A stretch of DNA of 64,000 nucleotides from Marinomonas fungiae (GCF_001418205.1 NZ_LIQF01000013.1:37417-101416); one strand, 5' to 3'. Shown: positions 8,763-20,994, counted from the stretch's first letter. Numbers and translations are program-made. The notes: generated from the letters alone by a model not told the origin.

Positions 8763-10052
8763 TTGTTTTTCGAACGCCCTGAAAGTGGTGAAATTGCTGT
8801 CCTGGTCCACATCGATTTTCATGATATCAACGATAATCATGGACCAGAAGAGTTCGTAGAACTCGCTATCTCTGCTGGTGCAGATCCTGTCGCGGTTGTG
8901 ACAGGATCTCGGCAAAGACCTGATTCGAAGTTCTTTGTTGGTACCGGCAAATTAGAAGAAATCAAAGATATTGTGATTCGAGAAGAGGCTCAAGTAGTGC
9001 TTTTCGATCATGCCCTATCTCCTTCCCAAGAACGAAATCTAGAAAGTGTCTTGAAATGCCGTGTACTAGATCGTACCGGCTTGATTCTTGATATCTTTGC
9101 TCAGCGTGCGCGTACCCATGAAGGTAAGCTGCAGGTCGAGCTTGCTCAATTGCAGCATATGTCAACCCGACTGATTCGTGGTTGGACCCACCTTGAGCGC
9201 CAAAAAGGCGGTATTGGTATGCGTGGTCCAGGTGAAACCCAGTTGGAAACCGACAGACGTTTGCTACGTGAGCGCATCAAAGCCATCCAAAAACGTCTTG
9301 AGAAAGTAAACTCACAACGAGATCAAAGTCGTCGTGCTCGTTCTCGTTCAGATGTGCCAACGATTTCCCTTGTCGGTTACACCAACGCAGGTAAGTCGAC
9401 CTTGTTTAACCGTGCAACTGGCGCTGACGTCTATGCCGCAGATCAGTTGTTTGCGACCTTGGATCCGACCTTGCGTCGTCTTGATCTGGAACAGGTTGGT
9501 ACCGTGGTGTTGGCGGATACGGTAGGTTTCATTCGTAAGTTACCACACCGTTTGGTGAAAGCCTTCCAAGCGACTCTAAAAGAATCAGCTGAATCCGACT
9601 TGCTACTGCACGTGGTTGATGCGGCGGATATTAGTCGTGATGACAACATTGCTGCGGTTGAAGAGGTGTTGGAAGAGATTGGGGCCAATGAGCTGCCGAC
9701 GCTTAAAGTATTTAACAAGATTGATGCTTTACCGACGGGTGAGCCGCGTATAGATCGTGATGAACACGGGAACCCTGTGCGGGTTTGGTTGTCTGCTCGA
9801 GAAGGGATTGGTATTGATTTATTAGAGCAAGCAATTGCGGAATTATTGTCTGAAGATATTGTCAAAGACACCATTGTAGTCCCTTCAAATCAAGGTCGCT
9901 TTAGGGCGATGTTGTTTGAGCAAGGGGCTGTAAAGGGTGAAACTTACAATGAATTAGGGCAATCTGTGCTTGAATTATGCTTACCTCGTAAGGATTATTT
10001 ACAAATTCTTGCTAGAGTAGGTATGTCTGAAGATCAAATTCAGGCAGCCTAA
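8763..10052 (+). CDS. hflX: GTPase HflX
   Basis: Ribosome-binding GTPase that can split stalled 70S ribosomes under heat stress. The N-terminal HflX domain (about 25-195) precedes a G domain with GYTNAGKST, DTVGF and NKID. Length 429. It begins at TTG, reading FFERPESGEIAVLVH after the initiator; GAGG nine bases upstream supports this start, and no ATG lies near it in frame. Position right after hfq matches the conserved hfq-hflX-hflK-hflC order. Confidence 0.96.
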   Translation: MFFERPESGEIAVLVHIDFHDINDNHGPEEFVELAISAGADPVAVVTGSRQRPDSKFFVGTGKLEEIKDIVIREEAQVVLFDHALSPSQERNLESVLKCRVLDRTGLILDIFAQRARTHEGKLQVELAQLQHMSTRLIRGWTHLERQKGGIGMRGPGETQLETDRRLLRERIKAIQKRLEKVNSQRDQSRRARSRSDVPTISLVGYTNAGKSTLFNRATGADVYAADQLFATLDPTLRRLDLEQVGTVVLADTVGFIRKLPHRLVKAFQATLKESAESDLLLHVVDAADISRDDNIAAVEEVLEEIGANELPTLKVFNKIDALPTGEPRIDRDEHGNPVRVWLSAREGIGIDLLEQAIAELLSEDIVKDTIVVPSNQGRFRAMLFEQGAVKGETYNELGQSVLELCLPRKDYLQILARVGMSEDQIQAA

Positions 10053-10090
10053 GTCACCGGATTATCATTACAAGAAAGTGGAGATGTAGT

Positions 10091-11329
10091 ATGGCCTGGA
10101 ATGAACCGGGTAATAACGACAACGACCCATGGAACACGGATAAAAACCGTAATAGCAATGGGGGGCGTGACCAAGAGCCCAATAATGACCCTTGGGGTCG
10201 TCAAGGTCAAAATGGTGGCAAGGATCAGTCACCACCAGATCTAGATGAGGCCTTCAATAAGCTAATGGATATGCTTGGCGTAAAGAAAAAACGCGGCGGC
10301 AATGGTGGTTCCGGTTCTAATGGCGGCTCAGGAATGGGTGGCAAATTTAGCAGCGGATTGCTTGGTGTTGTCGTAGTGGGCTTATTTGCACTTTGGGCCG
10401 CTACTGGTATTTATCAGGTGGATCAACAGGAGCGTGGTGTTGTGTTACGTCTTGGTAAGTTTCATGAGACGGTTATGCCAGGGTTACACTGGAATCCGCC
10501 AATGATTGATTCTGTGACTAAGGTGAATGTAACCAAAGTTCGTTCCCATGACCATAAAGCTCTGATGCTAACGGTTGATGAGGCTATCGTCGAAGTTGGG
10601 GTCTCAGTTCAGTACTCAATTCAAGATCCGCGTGATTTTGTTCTTAACGTTCGCGCTCCAGAGGATTCCTTGGCGCAGGCTGTGGAAAGTTCATTGCGTC
10701 ACGTGGTGGGTACAACAGAAATGGACCAGATCCTTACAGAAGGTCGTGAAGTCTTGGCTGCTGATGTGAAAGAGCGTTTGCAGTCATATATTAACGATTA
10801 CGGTACAGGGTTGTTGATCTCTAAGGTGAACGTGGAGAACACGCAAGCGCCAACGCAAGTTCAAGAGGCGTTTGATGACGTGATCAAAGCGAAAGAGGAT
10901 GAGCAGCGTGTGCGTAACGAGGCGGAATCTTATGCCAACGGTATTATTCCGGAAGCTCGAGGCCGTGCTCAGCGTATTCGTGAGGAAGCCGAAGCTTATC
11001 GCTCAGAGATTGTTGCTCGTGCGCAAGGTCAAGCCGATCGTTTTGATCGTCTCTACCAAGAGTATGCGAAAGCGCCTGCTGTGACTAAACAGCGTTTGTA
11101 TCTAGAGACGCTTGAAACCATCTATAAAGACGCTAATAAAGTTATTATTGACACGAAAAATGGTAATAACATGATGTATTTGCCACTGGATCAGATCATG
11201 AAGCAGCGTGGTACATCGTCAAATGCTAGTAGTTTGAATTCGTCTTCGATTAGCTCGTTAACCGATCAGGTCATTGCTGAAATTCGAAGCCGTCAAACGT
11301 CTAGTACGGTACGTGAGGGGAGAAACTAA
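10091..11329 (+). CDS. hflK: FtsH protease modulator HflK
   Basis: Inner-membrane SPFH-family protein that forms a cage with HflC around FtsH and limits its access to membrane substrates. An 85-residue Gly/Asn-rich cytoplasmic leader precedes one transmembrane segment (about 89-108), then the periplasmic SPFH/band-7 domain beginning IYQVDQQERGVVLRLGK and a long helical region. Length 412. The stop codon overlaps the hflC start (TAATG), implying fixed stoichiometry by translational coupling. Confidence 0.97.
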   Translation: MAWNEPGNNDNDPWNTDKNRNSNGGRDQEPNNDPWGRQGQNGGKDQSPPDLDEAFNKLMDMLGVKKKRGGNGGSGSNGGSGMGGKFSSGLLGVVVVGLFALWAATGIYQVDQQERGVVLRLGKFHETVMPGLHWNPPMIDSVTKVNVTKVRSHDHKALMLTVDEAIVEVGVSVQYSIQDPRDFVLNVRAPEDSLAQAVESSLRHVVGTTEMDQILTEGREVLAADVKERLQSYINDYGTGLLISKVNVENTQAPTQVQEAFDDVIKAKEDEQRVRNEAESYANGIIPEARGRAQRIREEAEAYRSEIVARAQGQADRFDRLYQEYAKAPAVTKQRLYLETLETIYKDANKVIIDTKNGNNMMYLPLDQIMKQRGTSSNASSLNSSSISSLTDQVIAEIRSRQTSSTVREGRN

Positions 11330-12195
11330 TGAAAAACCTATCTTTTGCGATTCTGTTTATCGTATTGGCTGCGGTTTTAGTGGCTTCTCAAACACTTTTC
11401 GTAGTGAAAGAAACTGAACGTGCTGTGGTGCTGAAGTTTGGTGAGATCGTCCAAGCGGACGTTCAGCCTGGCTTGCACTTCAAATTACCTATCATGAATG
11501 AAGTTAAAACATTCGATGCGCGAATTCTGACAATGGATTCTCGTCCTCAGCGATACTTAACGCTTGAGAAAAAAGCGGTGATTGTTGACTCGTACGTGAA
11601 ATGGAAAATTGCTAACGTAGCGCGCTTCTATCAGGCAACGTCTGGTGATGAGTTTGTTGCTAACCGAGTGCTTTCTTCTCGTGTTGATACCGGTCTGCGT
11701 AACCAATTTGGTGAGCGTACCATGCACGAAGTGGTGTCTGGTCAGCGTGAAGAGTTGATGACTGAGTTGCGTGATCGCATTGATGAAGTCGCTCAGAATG
11801 AGCTTGGTATCACTATTGTTGATATTCGTGTAAAACGAATCGACCTACCACCAGATGTGAGTGAGTCGGTTTATCAGCGTATGCGTACCGAACGTGAACG
11901 TGAGGCTCGAGAGCACCGCTCAAAAGGTCTTGAATTGGCAGAAGGTATTCGTGCCGATGCCGATCGTCAGCGTGTTGTTCTAGAAGCAGAAGCGCAGCGT
12001 GATGCTGAAATGATTCGCGGTGACGGTGATGCGCAAGCGGCTGCAATCTATGCAGAGGCTTACCAGAAAGATCCGAAATTCTTTGATTTCTACCGTAGTC
12101 TACAGGCTTACCGAGAGAGCTTCGCTAACAAGGGCGATGTGTTTGTCTTGGATCCTGATGGTGAATTCTTTAAGTACTTTAAAGAAACCAACTAA
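11329..12195 (+). CDS. hflC: FtsH protease modulator HflC
   Basis: Partner of HflK in the FtsH-associated membrane complex. One N-terminal transmembrane segment (about 5-25) is followed by an SPFH domain (ETERAVVLKFGEI) and a charged helical stretch rich in Arg/Glu (RMRTEREREAREHR). Length 288. The last gene of the hfq-hfl run; two hairpins follow within 100 bases. Confidence 0.97.
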   Translation: MKNLSFAILFIVLAAVLVASQTLFVVKETERAVVLKFGEIVQADVQPGLHFKLPIMNEVKTFDARILTMDSRPQRYLTLEKKAVIVDSYVKWKIANVARFYQATSGDEFVANRVLSSRVDTGLRNQFGERTMHEVVSGQREELMTELRDRIDEVAQNELGITIVDIRVKRIDLPPDVSESVYQRMRTEREREAREHRSKGLELAEGIRADADRQRVVLEAEAQRDAEMIRGDGDAQAAAIYAEAYQKDPKFFDFYRSLQAYRESFANKGDVFVLDPDGEFFKYFKETN

Positions 12196-12208
12196 AGAGT
12201 CGGTTTTT

Positions 12209-12244
12209 GGCTGACTTGTTGGTGGATATGCCTGTAAGTCAGCC
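12209..12244 (+). repeat. 9-bp inverted repeat after hflC
   Basis: GGCTGACTT at 12209-12217 and its perfect complement AAGTCAGCC at 12236-12244, with 18 bases between. It has no T tract. It lies just before the hflC terminator and may be a 3' stabiliser or a protein-binding site; function unknown. Confidence 0.4.
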
Positions 12245-12266
12245 GTATAATCGTGATAGAATCAGC

Positions 12267-12291
12267 AAAACCGGGTTAAGCCCGGTTTTTT
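12267..12291 (+). terminator. Intrinsic terminator after hflC
   Basis: AAAACCGGG, a five-base loop, then CCCGG followed by six T. It closes the hfq-hflC unit 72 bases after hflC and 24 bases before the DUF2065 gene. Confidence 0.85.
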
Positions 12292-12314
12292 AATGGTCAA
12301 AATATAGAGAGTCT

Positions 12315-12512
12315 ATGCAGGAATTGTTGCATTCGCTTCTAGTCGGCTTCAGTTTACTACTGATTGTTGAAGGGGTTTTACCATTTTTGAAGCCAAACTT
12401 ATGGCGTGAAATGATGGTAAGAGCGATCGCGAGTTCGGATAAAAACTTGCGAGTGCTTGGGGCGGTGAGTATGTTTCTTGGATTAACGCTCCTATTGCTG
12501 GCCCGAAGCTAA
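12315..12512 (+). CDS. DUF2065 small membrane protein (YjeT-like)
   Basis: Sixty-five residues with two predicted transmembrane helices (about 6-25 and 44-63) joined by a basic loop containing KPNLWREMM. This matches the YjeT/DUF2065 family, which sits between hflC and hisZ or purA in many gammaproteobacteria. No function is established. The hisZ ATG is 14 bases beyond its stop, so the two are probably cotranscribed. Confidence 0.85.
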   Translation: MQELLHSLLVGFSLLLIVEGVLPFLKPNLWREMMVRAIASSDKNLRVLGAVSMFLGLTLLLLARS

Positions 12513-12526
12513 GAGGATACAGATTA

Positions 12527-15041
<2,515 letters not shown>

Positions 15042-15056
15042 TGATTGAGTTTTGAT

Positions 15057-15088
15057 AAAAAAGCCGAGTCAATTGACTCGGCTTTTTA
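15057..15088. terminator. Bidirectional terminator between purA and the GGDEF gene
   Basis: A near-perfect palindrome: A run, AAGCCGAGTC, AATT centre, GACTCGGCTT, T run. The A and T runs allow it to end both rightward purA transcription and leftward transcription of the GGDEF gene that stops at 15125. Confidence 0.92.
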
Positions 15089-15124
15089 GTTTCAAGGGCT
15101 CAAAAAATGTTGATAGCCTAACGC

Positions 15125-16120
15125 TTAAAATAAATCGATATCGCCATGTTCCACATGGTTCGATTTTGCTAAGCCTGCGGCAACGATTTCGTCATAGAAC
15201 GTTACTCGATTGCGACCATTTTTTTTACTGTAATACAGGGCTTGATCTGCTTGGTCCATCAAAGTGACATGGAAGGTGTCGTTTTGGAATTCACAAACAC
15301 CAGCGCTGATGGTGATGGGGGATAGATTGTTCATCACAATAGACTGTACGTTGGTCAAAAGCGCATTAAGCATGGTGGCGCATTGCTCTCGTGTGAGATC
15401 GCGCATCAGGATGACAAACTCTTCTCCACCAAAGCGGAATAGCATGTCATCTTGTCGGAATGTCTGGCGTAAAATTCGTGACATGTGAATAAGAACTTCA
15501 TCGCCGTATAGGTGACCAGCACTGTCGTTGATTACCTTGAAATGGTCTATATCGATAATCGCAATCCAGTTTGATCGTGTATCGTTGTCATCTTTAAATG
15601 CTGAGCCTTGATACAGTTTCACAATTGACTCTTCGAATGTCTTGCGGTTCATAAGGCCCGTTAACTCATCCGTTTGAGCTTCAGCTAGCAAGGAGCTGAA
15701 ATTACTGTAAATACTCAACATGCCTTTAATAATATAGCTTTCAGATCGCCCTGGTTTATTGTCGAGCGTGATAATTAAATACTGGTTCTGCTGACGGCTC
15801 TGCTGTAATACATGAAATGATGTGTACTGATCGTCATGGGCTTTCATCAGTTCATCAAGGTGCCAAGTGTTGATATAGTCCAGTGAGGCGCGCGTGCTCT
15901 CGGGTACACGAATATCTTGATAACGGTATTCACATGATTCGCCGTTGCTCAGTGAAATTTCCATAGTCGGCTCATCTTGGCCGTTTAGGGTAAGAATTGA
16001 GGTGCGGATAGGGCTTAAAATATCACGAATACTTTTTAGCAGGCTAAAGGCAAGCAGTTCCTTGTCGCGTTGCGAGGTAAAGTTTTCGATATGGTGCAGG
16101 ATGTTGTTGGAAATGCTCAA
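15125..16120 (-). CDS. Diguanylate cyclase (GGDEF domain)
   Basis: Makes the second messenger c-di-GMP. The C-terminal GGDEF domain (about 160-315) has an intact active site, GGEEF, and an RQDD inhibitory-site motif five residues before it, so activity with product feedback is predicted. The first 160 residues have no transmembrane segment and resemble a soluble sensor of GAF type, though I cannot assign the family with confidence. Length 331. It stands alone, with its own terminator. Its ligand is unknown. Confidence 0.9.
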   Translation of the reverse strand: MSISNNILHHIENFTSQRDKELLAFSLLKSIRDILSPIRTSILTLNGQDEPTMEISLSNGESCEYRYQDIRVPESTRASLDYINTWHLDELMKAHDDQYTSFHVLQQSRQQNQYLIITLDNKPGRSESYIIKGMLSIYSNFSSLLAEAQTDELTGLMNRKTFEESIVKLYQGSAFKDDNDTRSNWIAIIDIDHFKVINDSAGHLYGDEVLIHMSRILRQTFRQDDMLFRFGGEEFVILMRDLTREQCATMLNALLTNVQSIVMNNLSPITISAGVCEFQNDTFHVTLMDQADQALYYSKKNGRNRVTFYDEIVAAGLAKSNHVEHGDIDLF

Positions 16121-16287
16121 GCCTAATCCCCTAGGTAGCTACATAATAACTGAACTATGATTAAAAATTATTATAAACCTTATGAATAGGTCGATACAGA
16201 ACTAATTAAGTGCAGTGGCCTATCTTATGATTCTCCTCATAGTATGTTAGAGTCCGCGCCCCAATTTTAATTCTATGAGGTTGTTGC

Positions 16288-17649
16288 GTGTATTGCGGAT
16301 TTGATTACGGTACGTCGAACTGTGCGTTGGGTATTTTACAAGACGGAAAACCAGTCTTAGCTGAACTGGAAAACAATCACCGTTATCTTCCTTCAACGGT
16401 ATACGCACTGAGTCGCGACTTTATTAGTGAAGCCGTGGCAAAGGGATTGTCTCAAAGTTTGCGTCCTGAATTTCTTGAAAGTCGCAAAGGTATTTTGGCT
16501 CGGGCTCGTCGTTTTCGAGTGGAGGAAGATTATGAAGCAGATGATCAGGTGCTGTTCTTCGGGCGAGAAGCTTTTGCTGAATACTACCAGTTTCCCGACG
16601 AGGGCTATTTTGTTAAATCTCCGAAATCCTTTCTAGGTGGTTCAGGTCTTCGTGCTGAGCATATTCAGTTCTTTGAAGATGTTGTAGCGGCTATGATGAT
16701 GAATGTGAAGCGTCGTTCAGAGGAAAAATTTCAGCAGGAAATGAGGCACACTGTGATTGGTCGTCCGGTGAATTTTCAAGGGTTGGATGCAGAAGAAAGT
16801 AACCAGCAAGCATTGAAAATTCTAACGGTTGCAGCTCGTCGTGCGGGGTTTGAAAGTGTTGAATTCCAATACGAGCCCATTGCAGCAGGCTTAGATTTTG
16901 AGCGCAGTCTTGAAAAAGATCAGACAGTATTAGTTGTTGATATAGGGGGAGGTACCAGCGATTGTGCCATGGTGCGTATGGGGCCAAGTTATCGTGAACG
17001 TCTTGACCGTGCCAATGATTTTTTATCCTACACTGGTGAACGTGTTGGAGGGAATGACTTGGACATTCAGTTGGCAGGACGCCAAATCATGCCATTGTTT
17101 GGTATGGGAGCAGAGCTGAAAACAGGCTTGCCAATGCCGACACAGCTGTACTGGAATGCTGTCACGACCAATGATGTTACCGCGCAAGCGATTTTTAACA
17201 GCCTTGAAACCAAGCAGCAAATGGATCAGTTGCGTCTAGATATGGTGAAGCCCATATTAATGGATCGCTTTAAAACTCTGCGTGAACACAAGCATAACTT
17301 CCATATCGTCAAAGACGCCGAAGAGGCCAAGATTCAACTGTCCGATGTGATGAAAATGCATGTGGATTTAAGCTATATCGAAGCGGATCTGCAACTGGAT
17401 TTAGAGCGTGAGCAGCTGGCGCAAGCTATTATTCATCCGGTCGAAAAAATGGTTGCTTTGATGCAAGATGCGATTGATCAAGCAGGGGAGCGTCCAGATG
17501 TGATTTACATGACGGGAGGTTCTGCTAAGTCCCCTGTGATTCAGGCAGCGGTACGAGAGCAAATCGGCGATATTCCACTGTTAGATGGCGACCACTTTGG
17601 TAGTGTGGCGAGTGGCCTTACAGTTTGGGCTGATCGAATTTTCCGCTAG
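16288..17649 (+). CDS. Hsp70-family chaperone-like protein, YegD type
   Basis: Actin-like ATPase fold with phosphate loops DYGTSNCALGI (about 6-16) and VDIGGGTSDCAMV (about 217-229) and the adenosine motif MTGGSAKSPVI near the C-terminus. At 453 residues it contains the nucleotide-binding domain but lacks the DnaK substrate-binding domain and lid, as in E. coli YegD, whose role is unclear. Start is GTG at 16288, four residues before FDYGTS, with ATGAGG upstream. No DnaJ or GrpE partner is nearby. Confidence 0.87.
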   Translation: MYCGFDYGTSNCALGILQDGKPVLAELENNHRYLPSTVYALSRDFISEAVAKGLSQSLRPEFLESRKGILARARRFRVEEDYEADDQVLFFGREAFAEYYQFPDEGYFVKSPKSFLGGSGLRAEHIQFFEDVVAAMMMNVKRRSEEKFQQEMRHTVIGRPVNFQGLDAEESNQQALKILTVAARRAGFESVEFQYEPIAAGLDFERSLEKDQTVLVVDIGGGTSDCAMVRMGPSYRERLDRANDFLSYTGERVGGNDLDIQLAGRQIMPLFGMGAELKTGLPMPTQLYWNAVTTNDVTAQAIFNSLETKQQMDQLRLDMVKPILMDRFKTLREHKHNFHIVKDAEEAKIQLSDVMKMHVDLSYIEADLQLDLEREQLAQAIIHPVEKMVALMQDAIDQAGERPDVIYMTGGSAKSPVIQAAVREQIGDIPLLDGDHFGSVASGLTVWADRIFR

Positions 17650-17665
17650 AGTTTCCACATCAGGA

Positions 17666-18070
17666 TTAAGTGACTGGTAGTTCACTTAATCCTTTCCAGC
17701 GTGCATACAGCATGCCTAGGCAAAACAGACCAGCTCCTAGTAGCGCCTCACTCATACCGATTGGCCAAAGGGTCGGATGAAACCAATGGGTGACGCCTGA
17801 GGTAAAGTAAAACAGGCTGATAAAGCACACGCCAATTGCACCTTTATAGCTGCCGTTTAAGCTTCCCCAAAGGGATAGTGCTAGAGGTAGTAGAATGGCG
17901 CTTAGTAGCAGAAGGGGGTGCTTTAGCTGAATGTCTGACAACATCAGATGCCACCAAGCAATGACCGCCATCAAGCCAAGATGATTGAGAATTAAAATGG
18001 GGCGGTAAGAGCGGCACAAGGTATCGTAATACCTTTGTTCTGATCGTGTGATGGAAAAACGTTTCGCCAT
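17666..18070 (-). CDS. DUF2069 membrane protein
   Basis: 134 residues with four hydrophobic helices (roughly 25-42, 53-70, 77-95, 103-122) and short polar loops. This matches the DUF2069 family, found downstream of arsC and wrbA in pseudomonads, as here. No biochemical function is known. The three genes run on the minus strand; a 103-base gap with an inverted repeat separates it from wrbA. Confidence 0.8.
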   Translation of the reverse strand: MAKRFSITRSEQRYYDTLCRSYRPILILNHLGLMAVIAWWHLMLSDIQLKHPLLLLSAILLPLALSLWGSLNGSYKGAIGVCFISLFYFTSGVTHWFHPTLWPIGMSEALLGAGLFCLGMLYARWKGLSELPVT

Positions 18071-18102
18071 GGCTTGCTCTGCTAAATATTTAGTAAATGA
18101 AC

Positions 18103-18135
18103 GAGCGAGCTATAATACGTGCTAATAGTTCGCTC
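18103..18135. repeat. 11-bp imperfect inverted repeat between wrbA and the DUF2069 gene
   Basis: GAGCGAGCTAT (18103-18113) and ATAGTTCGCTC (18125-18135) pair over 11 positions with one mismatch that becomes a G-U pair on the plus-strand RNA. The 11-base centre is A+T-rich. No T tract follows on either strand, so an operator or mRNA hairpin is more likely than a terminator. Confidence 0.4.
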
Positions 18136-18173
18136 ATCATTGATCTAAGTCGCATTGGTTTGAGTTGCTCGGG

Positions 18174-18776
18174 CTAACGCTTCTTTAGTTTGGTTGCGAG
18201 TTCTGCGATACGTTGGCCTTGTGCCTCGCATAAATTAATTTCTTCTGCACTAAGACCTGTGTATTGCGTCTGGGGAGCAAAATGGGTCACGCCGTAAGGC
18301 GTACCACCTGTTGCCGTGGCAATTAGATCGCGATTCTTGTAGGGTAGGCCCGCCCAAATCATACCGTGATGAAGCAATGGGATCATCATTGACTGAATCG
18401 TCATTTCATGGCCGCCGTGCATGGTGCTAGCACTAGCAAAACCACAGGCAGGCTTATCGGCCAGCTGACCGCTCATCCAGATAGGGCTGGTTTGATCCAA
18501 CATCAGCTTCACTGATGCAGCCATGCTACCGAAGTAAGAGGGTGAGCCAATGGCTAATCCATCACAGTTGGCGAAGTCATCCAGTTCGCAAAATGGGTAA
18601 CCGTCCTCTGGGATTGATGCGCTGGTCTGTTCGTGGCTAAACGAAGCTTCAGGTAACTGGCGCACGACGACGTTGGTGTTCGGTACGCGCTGTGCACCGC
18701 GCGCGATGTGCTTCGCCATGGCGGCAACAGAACCGTGACGGGAGTAAAAGACGACAAGAATATTGGTCTGACTCAT
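18174..18776 (-). CDS. wrbA: NAD(P)H:quinone oxidoreductase WrbA
   Basis: Flavodoxin-like tetrameric FMN enzyme that reduces quinones by two electrons. The FMN phosphate-binding loop YSRHGSVAAMA is near residue 11; GSPSYFGSMA and the Gly-rich GGHEMT segment are family signatures. Length 200. Its ATG overlaps the arsC stop by one base (TAATG), so arsC-wrbA form an operon. Confidence 0.93.
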   Translation of the reverse strand: MSQTNILVVFYSRHGSVAAMAKHIARGAQRVPNTNVVVRQLPEASFSHEQTSASIPEDGYPFCELDDFANCDGLAIGSPSYFGSMAASVKLMLDQTSPIWMSGQLADKPACGFASASTMHGGHEMTIQSMMIPLLHHGMIWAGLPYKNRDLIATATGGTPYGVTHFAPQTQYTGLSAEEINLCEAQGQRIAELATKLKKR

Positions 18777-19120
18777 TAGAACAGCTCGAGTACAGATTCT
18801 GGTGGACGACCAATCTTGGCTTGGCCGTTATGAATGACAATTGGTCGCTCGATTAATTTTGGGTGATTAATCATGGCCTTGATCAAGGTGTCTTCGTCTT
18901 GCTCTTCTTTTAGGTTTAATTCTTTGTAGACATCCTCTTTCGTACGCATTAACTCGCGTGCAGATGTCATGCCTAGCTGTGCTAGCAATGTTTTGATGGT
19001 ATCAGCTGTTGGTGGTGTTTGTAGGTATAAAACCACTTCAGGGGACATGTTGTTTTGCTCAAGTAGCGCCAGTGTTTCGCGAGATTTGGAGCAACGAGGA
19101 TTGTGGTAAATAACAGTCAT
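18776..19120 (-). CDS. arsC: ArsC-type arsenate reductase (glutaredoxin-dependent)
   Basis: Thioredoxin-fold protein with the catalytic cysteine in YHNPRCSKSRET (Cys10) and RPIVIHNGQAKIGRPPE near the C-terminus, matching the E. coli-type ArsC family. Start chosen at the ATG at 19120 (114 residues), with TTGAGG six bases upstream; a TTG twelve bases earlier is possible. The conserved arginines suggest a true arsenate reductase, but chromosomal ArsC-like proteins paired with wrbA are not always resistance genes, and no arsR or arsB is present here. Confidence 0.85.
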   Translation of the reverse strand: MTVIYHNPRCSKSRETLALLEQNNMSPEVVLYLQTPPTADTIKTLLAQLGMTSARELMRTKEDVYKELNLKEEQDEDTLIKAMINHPKLIERPIVIHNGQAKIGRPPESVLELF

Positions 19121-19187
19121 ACTTGGCCTCAATAATGGATGTAAAATCGCTGAAAGTATGGCGTCTTATGCTAACCAAGACGCAAAT

Positions 19188-19224
19188 AAAAAAGCAGAAT
19201 GAGGGCTGCTCATTCTGCTTTTTT
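19188..19224 (-). terminator. Strong terminator after proS
   Basis: A 16-bp stem (A run plus GCAGAATGAG paired with CTCATTCTGC plus T run) with a five-base loop, beginning ten bases past the proS stop on the minus strand. It is nearly symmetrical. Confidence 0.92.
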
Positions 19225-19233
19225 GGGATTAGC

Positions 19234-20961
19234 TTACGCTAGTTTTTCTAGTAAGAAAGCCACTGCATCAGCGACTGCAATGTCTTCGCCTTCGCCAGTT
19301 GCACGGCTCTTGTATTCAAGTGTGCCTTCTTTTAAGCCTCGGTCTCCCACTACGATTCGGTGTGGGATGCCTAGTAGTTCACAGTCAGAGAATTTCACCC
19401 CTGGACGCTCTTTACGATCGTCTAGGATGACATCTACGCCTTTCGCTTGAAGTTCATTGTAAAGTGTTTCGCAGGCGTCACGAACGGCTTCAGACTTCTC
19501 ATAGTTCATGCCAACGATTGCGAGTTCAAATGGCGCAATCGCTTGTGGCCACTTGATGCCTTGCTCGTCGAAGTTTTGCTCAATCGCCGCTGCAACCACA
19601 CGTGAAACACCGATGCCGTAGCAGCCCATGTACATCACTTGCGCTTTGCCGTTTTCGTCAAGTACAGTCGCTTTCATCGACTCAGAGTAGGTTTGACCTA
19701 GCTGGAAGATGTGGCCCACTTCGATGCCGCGTTTGATCACGATGTTGCCTTTGCCGTCTGGAGAAGGGTCGCCTTCCACCACATTGCGGATATCCGCAAT
19801 TTCAAACTCGTCGCAATCACGCGCCCAGTTGAGGCCTGTAACGTGGTAATCGTCTTTGTTGGCACCAGCGCAGAAGTCAGATAGAACAGCGGCAGAGCGG
19901 TCAACGACCACGCGAATACCAGCTGCTTTTAAACCTTGTGGGCCGATTGAACCTGGTTGACAGCCGATCTTAGCGATGATGTCAGTTTCAGAGGCGAATT
20001 CAAATGGCGCTACCGCACCTTTGATTTTCTCAACTTTGATTTCGTTGATCGAGTGGTCACCACGCAGAACTAAGGCAATGATGTTTGGCTCACCGTCTTC
20101 GTCCACGCCTTTGATCAACATGGTCTTAATGGTTTTCTCAACCGGAAGATTTAAGAATTCTGCTACTGCTGCAATAGTTTTGCAGTTCGGTGTGAAAACT
20201 TCTTTAAGCTCTTCCGTTGGCGCATCAGGTGCTTCTTTAAGGCACACTGCTTCGGCTAGCTCTACGTTGGCAGCAAAATCAGAAGAGTCGCTGAACGCGA
20301 TATCGTCTTCACCAGAGTCGGCAAGTACGTGGAATTCATGCGAGTAAGCACCGCCGATAGAGCCTGTATCCGCCTGAACTGGACGGTAATCTAAACCAAT
20401 GCGATCGAATACTTTGCAGTAGGCTGCGTGCATCACATCGTAGGTTTCTTGCAGTGACTCACTAGAGGCGTGGAATGAGTAAGCGTCTTTCATCAAGAAT
20501 TCACGTGAACGCATTACACCAAAACGCGGACGTACTTCGTCACGGAATTTGGTTTGAATTTGGAAGACGTTAAGCGGTAATTGCTTGTAACTGCTTAGCT
20601 CATTGCGGGCGATGTCTGTAATGACTTCTTCGTGGGTTGGGCCAAGGCAGTAGTCACGGTCGTGACGGTCTTTAAGGCGCAATAGCTCAGGACCGTATTT
20701 TTGCCAACGGCCTGTTTCTTCCCAAAGTTCTGCTGGCTGAACGCCAGGCATGACTACTTCAAGAGCGCCTGCCTTTTGCATTTCTTCACGAACGATGTTT
20801 TCTACTTTCTTAAGAACTTTTACACCTGTTGGTAACCAAGTGTACAAGCCTTTTGATACTTGGCGGATCATCCCCGCACGGATCATAAGTTGGTGACTGG
20901 CTACCACTGCATCAGAAGGAGCGTCACGTAGGGTAGAAAAAAGATAGTTGCTTGCGCGCAT
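19234..20961 (-). CDS. proS: Prolyl-tRNA synthetase (bacterial type)
   Basis: Charges tRNA-Pro. Class II catalytic motifs are evident (motif 2 region [21 protein letters not shown]; motif 3 GIGVSR followed by VVAAAIEQ). A roughly 170-residue insertion domain (about 225-390) gives the bacterial form able to deacylate Ala-tRNA-Pro. Length 575. The SMP-30 gene ends 33 bases upstream on the same strand, so they may be cotranscribed, but proS could have its own promoter. Confidence 0.97.
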   Translation of the reverse strand: MRASNYLFSTLRDAPSDAVVASHQLMIRAGMIRQVSKGLYTWLPTGVKVLKKVENIVREEMQKAGALEVVMPGVQPAELWEETGRWQKYGPELLRLKDRHDRDYCLGPTHEEVITDIARNELSSYKQLPLNVFQIQTKFRDEVRPRFGVMRSREFLMKDAYSFHASSESLQETYDVMHAAYCKVFDRIGLDYRPVQADTGSIGGAYSHEFHVLADSGEDDIAFSDSSDFAANVELAEAVCLKEAPDAPTEELKEVFTPNCKTIAAVAEFLNLPVEKTIKTMLIKGVDEDGEPNIIALVLRGDHSINEIKVEKIKGAVAPFEFASETDIIAKIGCQPGSIGPQGLKAAGIRVVVDRSAAVLSDFCAGANKDDYHVTGLNWARDCDEFEIADIRNVVEGDPSPDGKGNIVIKRGIEVGHIFQLGQTYSESMKATVLDENGKAQVMYMGCYGIGVSRVVAAAIEQNFDEQGIKWPQAIAPFELAIVGMNYEKSEAVRDACETLYNELQAKGVDVILDDRKERPGVKFSDCELLGIPHRIVVGDRGLKEGTLEYKSRATGEGEDIAVADAVAFLLEKLA

Positions 20962-20994
20962 AATATGTCGTCTTTCTATAAATAAGTGATGAAA

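Noticed and set aside
8665..8859. 64-residue ORF across the hfq-hflX junction
   Set aside because: Out of frame with two conserved genes and without family features; a shadow frame.
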